Assembly (NCBI GenBank): GCA_030605245.1
Contig: JAUWIS010000045.1
Location: forward strand, 1 to 7,002
Source of the DNA: Methanobacteriota archaeon
Lineage (GTDB): Archaea; Thermoplasmatota; JASEFT01; JAUWIS01
Length of the DNA: 7,002 nt
Direction: 5' to 3'
Shown: positions 1-5,455 of the stretch, one piece after another
Layout: each line of letters opens with the position of its first letter
How positions within the stretch are numbered: the first letter of the stretch is position 1
Made by a program: the position numbers and the translations under genes
Notes under the pieces: model-generated
Told to the model about the DNA's origin: nothing
Database searches by the model: none
Seen by the model: the letters and a program-made list of their open reading frames with translations, nothing else

Positions 1-756
1 CATCTCCCATTTCTCTTTGTATTTATCCTTTAATTCTGTTCTCTGCTGGTTTAGTATGCCTTTGCTGTCAACCATAATTATATTCCCTGGTTTTACACCT
101 GCGACCATCATTATTCTTGATGCGCAGATGTTTGCTGCACCAGCACCGATCATTGCTATTTTCACTTCATTCATTTTTTTACCAACAATTTTTAACGCGT
201 TGATTAACCCCGCAAGTATTATTGCTGCAGTACCTTGTTGGTCATCATGCCATACAGGAATCTCACATTCCTTTCTTAGTGTTTCAAGTATTCTGAAACA
301 TTTTGGCTGACTAATATCCTCAAGGTTTATCCCGCCAAAAGAAGGCTGAAGGATTTTCACAGTTTCTATGATTTCATCAGGATTTTTTGTTTTCAGCATG
401 ATCGGAAATGCGTCAACACCACCAAGGTATTTGAACAAAAGTGCTTTACCTTCCATAACAGGTAATCCTGCTTCAGGCCCTATATCACCCAGGCCGAGAA
501 CCCGTGTACCATCTGATATTACTGCAACATTGTTCCATTTGTTTGTCATATCATAAACAAGTTCTTTGTTTTCCTGAATTGCACTACATGGTTTTGCTAC
601 ACCGGGCGTGTACCATATCCCAAAATCCTGAAAATTTCTTATAACACATTTCGGTACAACCTCAATTTTTCCATGATAAAAAGGATGAAGTTTCATCGCA
701 TCCTTACCTGGTTTCTCTGCCTTTGATAAAAGTTCTTTAACAGTAAGTTTCCTCAT
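1..756 (-). CDS. NAD(P)-dependent malic enzyme (oxaloacetate-decarboxylating), N-terminal 252 residues, cut by the left edge
   Basis: Malic enzyme oxidatively decarboxylates malate to pyruvate and CO2 with reduction of NAD(P), a cytosolic link between the C4 acid pool and pyruvate. My own reading of the minus strand from the ATG at 756 gives 252 codons with no stop before the window ends, so the C-terminal part is missing. Visible family motifs are WYTPGVA (about residues 48-54, catalytic Tyr), VISDGTRVLGLGDIG (79-93), MEGKA (101-105, catalytic Lys), NLEDI (144-148, acidic metal ligands), PVWHDDQQGTA (167-177, further metal ligand) and the Rossmann loop IGAGAAN (203-209), followed by VDSKGI. 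The Asp at the end of the second Rossmann strand could favour NAD, but cofactor choice is uncertain. The start is supported by an AGGT Shine-Dalgarno core seven bases upstream (764-767). It follows the coiled-coil gene by 47 bases on the same strand, so co-transcription is possible. Confidence 0.93.
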   Translation of the reverse strand, partial: MRKLTVKELLSKAEKPGKDAMKLHPFYHGKIEVVPKCVIRNFQDFGIWYTPGVAKPCSAIQENKELVYDMTNKWNNVAVISDGTRVLGLGDIGPEAGLPVMEGKALLFKYLGGVDAFPIMLKTKNPDEIIETVKILQPSFGGINLEDISQPKCFRILETLRKECEIPVWHDDQQGTAAIILAGLINALKIVGKKMNEVKIAMIGAGAANICASRIMMVAGVKPGNIIMVDSKGILNQQRTELKDKYKEKWEM

Positions 757-803
757 TTTTTATACCTGATTCTCTGCACCTTATTTCTTAACAATAGTCC
801 TTC

Positions 804-1217
804 TCATTTTTTACGTCTTGACCTGCGCTTTTTTGAAACCCTTGGTTTGACAATCATTGGTTTAGGAGTCACTTTAATCATGCCTGACCGTTTGTTAATT
901 GAAGTTACAATTTTCCTTAATGAAGGCTCAACCTCCAGAAACCATGAATCTCTATCACTGATTTCTTTTTTTGCAATCTTTAGCTCTAATTCAATATCAT
1001 CAAGAATCAGATAAAGTTTATTGAGACGCTCTTTTTCCTTTTCATATTTTTTTGTGAGTTCATCTACCTTTAATTCAGGTTTCCGGGTTTCCGGTCCAGC
1101 AAGTCTTTTCCTGTACGCCTCCAGTTCCTTTTCCTGCATTTTATAGGCGTTCCATAATTTCGCAAGTCGGTTCTGCTCCTTTTTCAACTCATCGTAAACA
1201 TTCTTCTGTGTCTGCAT
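804..1217 (-). CDS. Coiled-coil protein with strongly basic C-terminus, function unknown
   Basis: I do not recognise this 137-residue protein. Residues 5-90 are rich in Lys, Glu, Leu and Arg with heptad-like spacing, which suggests two coiled-coil helices joined by a short Gly/Pro segment near residues 40-48 (AGPETRKPE). The last 25 residues (KVTPKPMIVKPRVSKKRRSR and following) are proline-spaced and then almost entirely Lys/Arg, a tail of the kind used to bind nucleic acid or ribosomes. It has no signal peptide or membrane segment. The start has a good Shine-Dalgarno core, GGTGA at 1222-1226, four bases before the ATG. The gene lies 44 bases downstream of the SecB-like gene on the same strand and may share its transcript. 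A prefoldin-like or ribosome-associated role would be guesswork; the coiled coil and basic tail are what can be seen. Confidence 0.85.
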   Translation of the reverse strand: MQTQKNVYDELKKEQNRLAKLWNAYKMQEKELEAYRKRLAGPETRKPELKVDELTKKYEKEKERLNKLYLILDDIELELKIAKKEISDRDSWFLEVEPSLRKIVTSINKRSGMIKVTPKPMIVKPRVSKKRRSRRKK

Positions 1218-1261
1218 AGTTTCACCAAAAAAATATATGTTTAGATGGTTAAATAGTTTGC

Positions 1262-1684
1262 TTATGCAACCTCAGGACCAAATGTTTTACCTGTCTTTTT
1301 CTTTTGAATATTCACATTCGGTAATGGCATTGGTGGTGGCAGATGGATATCACGCGCAATAAGGACTGCTTCAGGCATACAGGTTCTCATGATTGCTGTG
1401 TGTATTTCTGATGCAACATTCTCAGGCATATTCATCTTGGAACTCCATTGTTTCGCAAGCGCGGATGCATCGCCCTCGTATATGATTCTCCCCTCAATCT
1501 TTATTGTTCCAATAGGACCGTAGCCTGCAGTGTACCTGAAATCAATGTTTGCTTCTTTGTCAGATACTTCTGTGACAAGCGTTACTGTGGAGTTATTGTC
1601 TATCCTAACTTGACCAATGCGCTCCCCTCTTTTTGAGAAACGCTTCGCATCTATTGACACAAGTTCAACAAATTTCACTGTCAT
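1262..1684 (-). CDS. Conserved hypothetical protein, possibly SecB-like chaperone fold
   Basis: This 140-residue soluble protein has an N-terminal two-thirds of alternating short beta strands (for example IGQVRIDNNSTVTLVTEV and FRYTAGYGPIGTIKIEGRII). A helix follows (about residues 86-103, ENVASEIHTAIMRTCMPEA), and then a proline-rich end, IHLPPPMPLPNV. Strands followed by a helix and a 'LPP..LP' tail resemble SecB-like proteins, which hold unfolded clients, and archaea are known to carry distant SecB relatives. This assignment is tentative and comes from pattern memory only. The strands could instead belong to another small beta-rich family. No clear Shine-Dalgarno precedes the ATG, so a leaderless transcript is likely. 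The gene leads a minus-strand run with the coiled-coil gene, and it is divergent from the site-2 protease gene across a 76-base spacer. Confidence 0.85.
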   Translation of the reverse strand: MTVKFVELVSIDAKRFSKRGERIGQVRIDNNSTVTLVTEVSDKEANIDFRYTAGYGPIGTIKIEGRIIYEGDASALAKQWSSKMNMPENVASEIHTAIMRTCMPEAVLIARDIHLPPPMPLPNVNIQKKKTGKTFGPEVA

Positions 1685-1739
1685 AATAAGATATAATACT
1701 GTTCTATGATTTAGTGTTTTCTATCAAAACCATTATATT

Positions 1740-1757
1740 CCTGTTTACAATAACAGG
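1740..1757. repeat. Inverted repeat CCTGTT-6-AACAGG in a divergent promoter region
   Basis: CCTGTT (1740-1745) and AACAGG (1752-1757) form a perfect 6-base inverted repeat with a 6-base spacer. It ends three bases before the GTG start of the site-2 protease gene, within the 76-base spacer shared with the SecB-like gene. The position would suit a regulator site, or a hairpin that occludes translation start. A 6-base repeat can also arise by chance, so confidence is low. Confidence 0.3.
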
Positions 1758-1760
1758 TTT

Positions 1761-2834
1761 GTGGATGAGTTCGAAAACATAAAAAGGGTTGTTGGAAAAT
1801 GGTTCAGGGTATATGATTTCAGGATGTCTGAGTCTTTTTTTGTTTTTTACTGCCAGATAAACGAGGAAACAGTTGAAAACTATTTTGATGAGCTTGTATC
1901 AGAAATGAAAAAAAATAATTATGTCCCAATGTTAAGGAAGGAAAAAGGTGAATATGCTATTTATGTTGTCAGAAAACCAATTGTTAAATATAGAGGGGTC
2001 TGGTTAAACATTCTGCTTCTGATTGCAACTGTTGGCACAACAGTAATAGCAGGACTGTTTATGTGCGCCCCATATTTTAATATGCATGTCCTGCGGCTCA
2101 GGACAGTTCTTTATTCCTTTATATTTTTCTCATTACCATTGATGACAATACTTGGCATCCATGAGATGGGGCATTATTTTGCTGCAAAAAGACATAATGT
2201 AAAGGTGTCGCTTCCGTATTTTATTCCTTTTCCACCACCGTTCCTAATTGGAACAATGGGTGCATTCATATCACTCAGGGAGCCCATACCAAACAAAAAG
2301 GTTCTTCTGGATGTAGGGGCGGCAGGACCTGTTTGCGGCTTTATTGTTGCTTTGCCTGTAACAATTGTTGGTTTGTTTCTCACAAATATTTATGCAGTCT
2401 CTGCACCAGAGACGGGTGAAATGATTCTCCTGGGTTCACCTCTGATATACACAGGACTTGCGGTACTTGTTGATTTATTTATTCCTTTCAAGGAAAATAT
2501 TCTGATGCATCCTACTGCTTTTGCAGGATGGGTTGGTCTTTTTGTCACATCAATAAATCTTTTACCTGCAGGTCAGCTTGACGGCGGTCATGTTTTCAGG
2601 GCATTGTTTGGTGATAAGTCAAGGTATGTGAGTTATGCTGCTGTTATGTCTATGGTTGGTTTAGGATTTTTTTATCCTGGATGGTTTGTTTTTGCATTCC
2701 TCATACTTTTGCTTGGCATGAGGCATCCGCCTGCATTAAATGAAATAACAAAACTGGACAAAAAAAGAAAAATCCTTGGTTTATTCACAATTTTACTGTT
2801 AATTGTTTGCTTTGTTCCTGTTCCAATGACATAG
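1761..2834 (+). CDS. Site-2 protease family (M50) intramembrane zinc metalloprotease
   Basis: Site-2 proteases cut transmembrane helices within the lipid bilayer, often to release regulators or clear membrane proteins. Residues 1-75 form a soluble domain (including DELVSEMKKNNYVPMLRKEKGEY) of the type placed before the membrane core in the archaeal and plant EGY-like branch. Hydrophobic segments lie at about 83-103, 115-133, 185-212, 225-242, 253-270, 293-318 and 338-354. The zinc motif HEMGH is at 134-138, and the second-metal motif NLLPAGQLDGGH is at 266-277, with Asp274 the expected ligand. No CBS or PDZ domain is present. At 357 residues the length suits an intact member. The start is GTG; the N-terminal domain would be truncated by choosing a later Met. 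Upstream AGG is very close, so initiation may be leaderless. The FKBP isomerase gene follows after 35 bases, suggesting linked roles in membrane or protein quality control. Confidence 0.95.
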   Translation: MDEFENIKRVVGKWFRVYDFRMSESFFVFYCQINEETVENYFDELVSEMKKNNYVPMLRKEKGEYAIYVVRKPIVKYRGVWLNILLLIATVGTTVIAGLFMCAPYFNMHVLRLRTVLYSFIFFSLPLMTILGIHEMGHYFAAKRHNVKVSLPYFIPFPPPFLIGTMGAFISLREPIPNKKVLLDVGAAGPVCGFIVALPVTIVGLFLTNIYAVSAPETGEMILLGSPLIYTGLAVLVDLFIPFKENILMHPTAFAGWVGLFVTSINLLPAGQLDGGHVFRALFGDKSRYVSYAAVMSMVGLGFFYPGWFVFAFLILLLGMRHPPALNEITKLDKKRKILGLFTILLLIVCFVPVPMT

Positions 2835-2840
2835 TAAAGG

Positions 2841-2851
2841 TTAAAATAAAA
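2841..2851 (+). promoter_or_regulatory. Possible TATA box for the FKBP gene
   Basis: TTAAAATAAAA lies about 20-29 bases before the ATG at 2870, the distance expected if transcription starts at or beside the start codon. The purine run AAGGGG just before the ATG leaves only two bases of spacing, poor for a Shine-Dalgarno, which also points to a leaderless or near-leaderless message. Read-through from the protease gene is equally possible. Confidence 0.3.
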
Positions 2852-2869
2852 CAACACTATTAAGGGGAT

Positions 2870-3691
2870 ATGCAGAAAAATGATATTGTTTACATAGAAT
2901 ATGATGTCTGGGTTAAAGAATCGGGTAAACTTGTTGAAACAACACATGAAGAAACCGCGAAAAAGGAAAAGATTTACAATGAAAAACAAAAATACAAACC
3001 GGTTCCTGTTGTTGTTGGCGCAGACAGGGTAATAAAAGGGTTTGATAAATCATTGTTAAATGCCGAAATTGGGAAGGAATATGATATTGATATCCCGGCA
3101 TCAGAGGCATATGGTGAGAGGGATTCTAAACTTGTTGAGGTTTTTTCAATGCATGAGTTCAGGAGAAGAAAAATCACTCCTGAAATTGGTGCTGAGGTAA
3201 ATCTGAAAAACAAAACAGGTATAATAAGCTCTGTGACCGCTGGAAGGGTGAGGGTTGATTTTAACAAAAGATTCGCGGGCAGGACACTTAGATACAGGTA
3301 CAAAATTGTGAAAAAATCTGAAAAGGATGAAAAGGTAAATGCAATTATTGAGATGCATTACCAAAATCCTGAAAGTTTTGATATAAAACTCAATGGAAAA
3401 GAGGTAACGATTAAACTGCCTGATGAATGCAAATATGATCAGGTATGGCCTCTGTCAAAATACAGTATTGTACATGATTTAAGAGAGTATGCAGAACTTG
3501 AAAAGATAATGTTTGTAGAGGAATATCTGAAAAAAGAAAAAGAGGAAAAGAAAGAACAAGAAAAAACCAAAGGAACAAAGACTGAAGGAAAAGATGAAAA
3601 AGAAAAAACAAAAGAAACAAAACCTGAAGAAGAGATAAAACAAGAGAAAACTGAAATACAAGAAAAGAAAGAAGAAACTGAGGTAGAATAA
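2870..3691 (+). CDS. FKBP-type peptidyl-prolyl cis-trans isomerase, SlyD-like, with Lys/Glu tail
   Basis: This enzyme family speeds cis-trans isomerisation of X-Pro bonds and acts as a cytosolic folding chaperone. Residues 1-90 are the FKBP core: NDIVYIEYDVWV, then the hallmark VVVGADRVIKGFDKSLLNAEIG (about 47-68) and IPASEAYGER (75-84). Residues 86-148 are the inserted-in-flap chaperone domain, recognisable by VRVDFNKRFAGRTLRYRYKI, the counterpart of SlyD's VDxNHPLAG. Residues 150-220 are the extra C-terminal domain found in longer archaeal FKBPs. From residue 221 to the end (273) the protein is nearly all Lys, Glu, Thr and Gln, probably disordered. That tail is repeat-built, and its repeat continues out of frame beyond the TAA, so the present C-terminus may be recent. 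It lies 35 bases after the site-2 protease gene on the same strand. Confidence 0.95.
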   Translation: MQKNDIVYIEYDVWVKESGKLVETTHEETAKKEKIYNEKQKYKPVPVVVGADRVIKGFDKSLLNAEIGKEYDIDIPASEAYGERDSKLVEVFSMHEFRRRKITPEIGAEVNLKNKTGIISSVTAGRVRVDFNKRFAGRTLRYRYKIVKKSEKDEKVNAIIEMHYQNPESFDIKLNGKEVTIKLPDECKYDQVWPLSKYSIVHDLREYAELEKIMFVEEYLKKEKEEKKEQEKTKGTKTEGKDEKEKTKETKPEEEIKQEKTEIQEKKEETEVE

Positions 3692-3790
3692 AACAAGAGA
3701 AAAATAAAACACAAGAAAAAGAAAGCAAAAAATGAAATAGAAATAAAAGAAAAAAAAACTGAAATACAAGAAAAAAAGAAGAAACAAATG
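3635..3790 (+). repeat. Degenerate ~54-base A-rich repeat spanning the FKBP tail and its 3' flank
   Basis: ATAAAACAAGAGAAAA occurs at 3635-3650 and again at 3688-3703 (offset 53). ACTGAAATACAAGAAAA occurs at 3650-3666 and again at 3758-3774 (offset 108, twice 54). A third, weaker ATAAAAGA copy begins near 3743. The first copy is read in frame as the Lys/Glu tail of the FKBP. The second is one base short, and its ATAA supplies the stop codon at 3689-3691. From 3692 to about 3840 the same A/G-rich composition continues without a usable gene, consistent with a longer tail lost by repeat slippage. Confidence 0.7.
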
Positions 3791-3877
3791 AGAAAAAAGA
3801 AAAGAAACTGAAACCTCTAAAAAAAGAAGAGATTACCTAATCCTATAATGAAAATGCAAGGATGTCAAGTATTTTAA

Positions 3878-4042
3878 TTAGAGTGATGTAAATTCTTCCT
3901 GCAGTTCTACAACAAGCTGCTCAAGCATATCCTCAAACGCGTTTCCTCTGAACTCGCGCTGTCCGCCAAGCTGTGTTTGTACCTTTGCCACAAATCCTGT
4001 TCCCCTCTTAACGATTTCGATATTGCAAAGTGGTTCATCCAT
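3878..4042 (-). CDS. Small 54-residue protein, conserved-looking, function unknown
   Basis: Reading the minus strand from the ATG at 4042 gives a complete 54-residue protein starting MDEPLCNIEIVKRGTGFVAK and ending in VELQEEFTSL before TAA. The sequence looks like a genuine small domain: two predicted beta strands (NIEIVKRG and GFVAKVQTQLGG) lead into QREFRGNAFEDMLEQLVVEL, a probable amphipathic helix. This strand-strand-helix layout and the acidic charge suggest a soluble partner protein; no catalytic motif is visible. A TATA-like TATTTAAAC 30-38 bases upstream and the lack of a Shine-Dalgarno point to a leaderless transcript. It is divergent from the OB-fold protein gene across about 118 bases and convergent with the FKBP repeat tail. 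I do not know its function. Its GC content is higher than its flanks, which supports real coding. Confidence 0.8.
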   Translation of the reverse strand: MDEPLCNIEIVKRGTGFVAKVQTQLGGQREFRGNAFEDMLEQLVVELQEEFTSL

Positions 4043-4071
4043 AATAATCAAAATCCGAATTACATCTGCTG

Positions 4072-4080
4072 TATTTAAAC
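4072..4080 (-). promoter_or_regulatory. TATA box for the 54-residue protein gene
   Basis: On the minus strand this reads GTTTAAATA, close to the archaeal TATA consensus. It lies 30-38 bases upstream of the ATG at 4042, placing the expected transcription start at or a few bases before the start codon. Confidence 0.5.
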
Positions 4081-4101
4081 ATTTTTATTAATGGAGGCAA
4101 T

Positions 4102-4113
4102 ACTATATATAGT
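4102..4113 (+). promoter_or_regulatory. TATA box for the OB-fold gene, a perfect 12-base palindrome
   Basis: ACTATATATAGT is its own reverse complement and contains the TATATATA core. It lies about 48-59 bases before the ATG at 4161, so a start site near 4133-4137 would leave a short leader holding the GGGAG Shine-Dalgarno. Its symmetry could let it work in either direction, but the minus-strand gene has its own box at 4072-4080. Confidence 0.6.
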
Positions 4114-4147
4114 GGTTATGCTATAGATACTAATACTGGAATCAAAA

Positions 4148-4152
4148 GGGAG
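4148..4152 (+). promoter_or_regulatory. Shine-Dalgarno GGGAG that selects the ATG at 4161
   Basis: GGGAG is eight bases from the ATG at 4161 but only two bases from the in-frame ATG at 4155. The spacing favours 4161 as the real start. Confidence 0.55.
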
Positions 4153-4160
4153 AGATGAAC

Positions 4161-4598
4161 ATGGAAAAAGAAATGACAAAAATAAAGGATTTGACGCCAA
4201 ACACAAAGAAAGCAAATGTTTTGGCTAAGGTTGTAAGCGTTGGTGAACCGAAGGAAATACCTTCAAGATTTGGAGAGGCAAAGAAAGTAGCGGAAGCGGT
4301 CATAGGTGATGAAACCGGCACGATTTTGCTGTCTCTTTGGCAGGAACAGATAGGAACAGTGAAAGAGAATGATGTGATTGCCATAGAAAACGGTTTTGTT
4401 TCACTTGTCCCTAGGGCAAGGGGAATGATGCATCTTAATGTCGGAAAATATGGCACGCTCACAAAATCTGATGAAAACATAGATATAAGCACGGACCTGA
4501 ACATGAGTGAAAAGGAATATGAAGGCGAGCAAAGAAGATACAGTTCTGAAAGAAGAGAACCGAGAAGAGATAGTTCTGAAAGAAGATATAGAAGATAG
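4161..4598 (+). CDS. Single OB-fold RPA/SSB-like nucleic-acid-binding protein
   Basis: This 145-residue protein matches the archaeal single-OB-fold single-strand-binding type, which coats ssDNA (or RNA) in replication and repair. The OB fold covers about residues 6-101: IKDLTPNTKKANVLAKVVSV, then EAVIGDETGTILLSLW (46-60, the strand pattern around the conserved GDETG and LxLW), then VKENDVIAIENGFVSL, ending in LNVGKYGTLTK. An acidic linker (about 104-122) precedes an Arg/Ser/Glu tail (123-145) holding a 10-residue repeat, RRYSSERREP and RRDSSERRYR. Bacterial SSB and crenarchaeal SSB also carry flexible tails, but this one is basic rather than acidic, so it may add nucleic-acid contacts. The start at 4161 is chosen over the ATG six bases earlier from the Shine-Dalgarno spacing. 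A strong TATA box lies upstream. No partner gene is adjacent on this strand. Confidence 0.9.
   Translation: MEKEMTKIKDLTPNTKKANVLAKVVSVGEPKEIPSRFGEAKKVAEAVIGDETGTILLSLWQEQIGTVKENDVIAIENGFVSLVPRARGMMHLNVGKYGTLTKSDENIDISTDLNMSEKEYEGEQRRYSSERREPRRDSSERRYRR
4542..4586 (+). repeat. 30-base direct repeat in the OB-protein tail
   Basis: AGTTCTGAAAGAAGA occurs at 4542-4556 and 4572-4586, offset 30 bases or 10 codons, encoding the SSERR units. A shortened third copy (AGAAGATAGTTTAG, about 4591-4604) appears at the stop codon, so the present C-terminus seems to have been set by an out-of-frame repeat copy. Confidence 0.7.
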
Positions 4599-4624
4599 TT
4601 TAGTAGATAGTAAGGAATAGGTGG

Positions 4625-4671
4625 TAGTGACATACTCCCACCCATAAATATGGGTGGTTGGGTTTCCACTA
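4625..4671. mobile_element. Solo IS200/IS605-like palindromic end, no transposase
   Basis: GTGACATACTCCCACCC, a hairpin, then TGGGTGGTTGGGTTTCC resembles the subterminal end found after tnpB genes of IS200/IS605-family elements ('tgacat-ctccc..., stem, gggg-tttcc'). CCACCCATA (4638-4646) pairs perfectly with TATGGGTGG (4649-4657) around AA. TAGTG (4625-4629) and CACTA (4667-4671) add an outer five-base stem. No tnpA or tnpB reading frame exists in the window, so this would be a relic or a non-autonomous copy. Alternatively it is the transcription terminator of the OB-fold gene, whose stop lies 27 bases upstream; no strong T-run follows directly. Confidence 0.5.
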
Positions 4672-4701
4672 ACACTTGCTAACTCCTGAAACAATTTATC
4701 T

Positions 4702-4780
4702 CATTCTTCCCTTATTTTTATATTTTTTTTATACATGAGTAAAGGACTACACCTGTTTACACCAAAACCAACAAAAAGAA
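4702..4780 (-). pseudogene. Decayed duplicate of the 3' end of the 63-residue membrane protein gene
   Basis: This stretch aligns with 4788-4857, which holds the last codons and stop of the membrane protein gene at 4798-4989. TTACACCAAAACCAACAA is identical at 4757-4774 and 4833-4850. CATT(C/A)TTCCCTTATTT is shared at 4702 and 4788, and the sequence between is related with small indels. On the minus strand the duplicate begins like LVGFGV, shifts frame by one extra base, then continues TGVVLYS before the homology runs into A/T-rich sequence. It is a fragment of about 20 codons, in the same orientation as its source, and cannot be functional as a protein. Confidence 0.75.
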
Positions 4781-4797
4781 TTCATCCCATTATTCCC

Positions 4798-4989
4798 TTA
4801 TTTGTCTATATGAGAGTAAAGCAGTATACCTGTTACACCAAAACCAACAAGAACGATTGTGACAGCATAAACACCCCTGTCAAACCATCCATTATACAAC
4901 ACACCCCATGAGATGTAGAACACTAAACCCATGATAAGTAAAATTAGGTAAAAGTATTTTGCAATATTAAGTTTTGGTTCCTTGGGCAT
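4798..4989 (-). CDS. Small two-helix membrane protein, function unknown
   Basis: This 63-residue protein has a short charged N-terminus (MPKEPKLNIAK) and two hydrophobic segments, about residues 11-32 (YFYLILLIMGLVFYISWGVL) and 39-58 (GVYAVTIVLVGFGVTGILLY). The segments are joined by a short loop containing NGWFDRG, and the end is Ser-His-Ile-Asp-Lys. The positive-inside rule suggests that both ends are cytoplasmic. Two-helix proteins of this size in archaea are often uncharacterised or accessory subunits; I recognise no family. It stands alone on the minus strand, with the winged-helix gene upstream about 146 bases away. Its 3' end has been duplicated immediately downstream (4702-4780). An AT-rich TTTAATAAA-like stretch about 18-27 bases before the ATG could be its promoter. 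No clear Shine-Dalgarno is visible. Confidence 0.75.
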   Translation of the reverse strand: MPKEPKLNIAKYFYLILLIMGLVFYISWGVLYNGWFDRGVYAVTIVLVGFGVTGILLYSHIDK

Positions 4990-5135
4990 AAAACAGGATA
5001 TATTGTTTATTAAAGATAAAGATAGCGGTTTCTTTTGTCTGCTTTGAAATCTTTTTCTCTTTCTTCCAACAATATTATAATATGACCACTAGACTATATC
5101 TTTAATTAATTAATGGAATAATAACTAACAGTTCC
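4990..5135. other. AT-rich intergenic stretch
   Basis: No open frame of useful length was seen on either strand. It contains the perfect AT palindromes ATATTATAATAT (5072-5083) and TTAATTAATTAA (5102-5113), the latter just downstream of the winged-helix gene stop. In such AT-rich sequence both could be chance. It probably holds the promoter of the 63-residue membrane protein and the 3' end of the regulator transcript. Confidence 0.4.
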
Positions 5136-5393
5136 TCAGATCTTCTCAATTTCTTTTAGTTTTTCAATAGTTTTCTTTCCTTTTTCGGTTATGCTGTAAA
5201 CTACTCTCCTGTTTTCCATAAGTTTCCTTTTTATTAAACCTTCATCAGTTAATTCCTTTAATCTTTTGCTCAATATTCTCCCGCTAACTTTTACAACATT
5301 TTCCAATTGTGTATAAGATTTTCTACCATTATATAGTTGTTTTAATATGTCCATAGTTCCAGCATGACCTATTAACTCTATTATTTTAGTCAT
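5136..5393 (-). CDS. Winged helix-turn-helix transcriptional regulator (HxlR/ArsR-like)
   Basis: This 85-residue protein is a single winged-helix DNA-binding domain. MTKIIELIGHAGTMDILKQL is the first helix pair. SYTQLENVVKVSGRILSKRLKELTDEGLIKRKL (about residues 26-58) holds the helix-turn-helix and recognition helix with the typical 'S.RLKEL.. GLI.R' pattern. NRRVVYSITEKGKK (61-74) is the beta wing, and the last helix (about 72-84) could mediate dimerisation. No ligand domain or metal-binding cysteine is present, so the signal is unknown. It is divergent from the lipoprotein gene, a common layout for a regulator controlling its neighbour, and the spacer has matching AAAGTAAA motifs near both promoters. 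A TATA-like element 24-33 bases upstream and no Shine-Dalgarno suggest a leaderless transcript. Confidence 0.9.
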   Translation of the reverse strand: MTKIIELIGHAGTMDILKQLYNGRKSYTQLENVVKVSGRILSKRLKELTDEGLIKRKLMENRRVVYSITEKGKKTIEKLKEIEKI

Positions 5394-5416
5394 ACTATAA
5401 CAAAATCCTATGAGTG

Positions 5417-5426
5417 TTAAAGTAAA
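5417..5426 (-). promoter_or_regulatory. Possible TATA box for the winged-helix regulator
   Basis: On the minus strand this reads TTTACTTTAA, 24-33 bases before the ATG at 5393, the spacing expected for a leaderless archaeal message. The match to consensus is modest. Confidence 0.35.
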
Positions 5427-5455
5427 TTTTCTGGAATAAAGTATAGTTGGTTTAC

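Noticed and set aside
17..556. Plus-strand frames of 97 and 62 codons
   Set aside because: They lie opposite the clearly recognisable malic enzyme frame and show no family features.
2174..2383. Minus-strand 69-codon frame inside the site-2 protease gene
   Set aside because: It is antisense to the HEMGH-containing coding region and has no recognisable features.
3411..3787. Three overlapping minus-strand Phe/Leu/Ser-rich frames of 90-105 codons
   Set aside because: They are antisense shadows of the A-rich Lys/Glu tail of the FKBP gene; the composition follows directly from poly-purine coding on the other strand.
5072..5113. Perfect AT palindromes ATATTATAATAT and TTAATTAATTAA as operators or an origin
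   Set aside because: Short self-complementary AT strings are expected by chance in this AT-rich spacer, and no supporting repeats or origin elements were seen.
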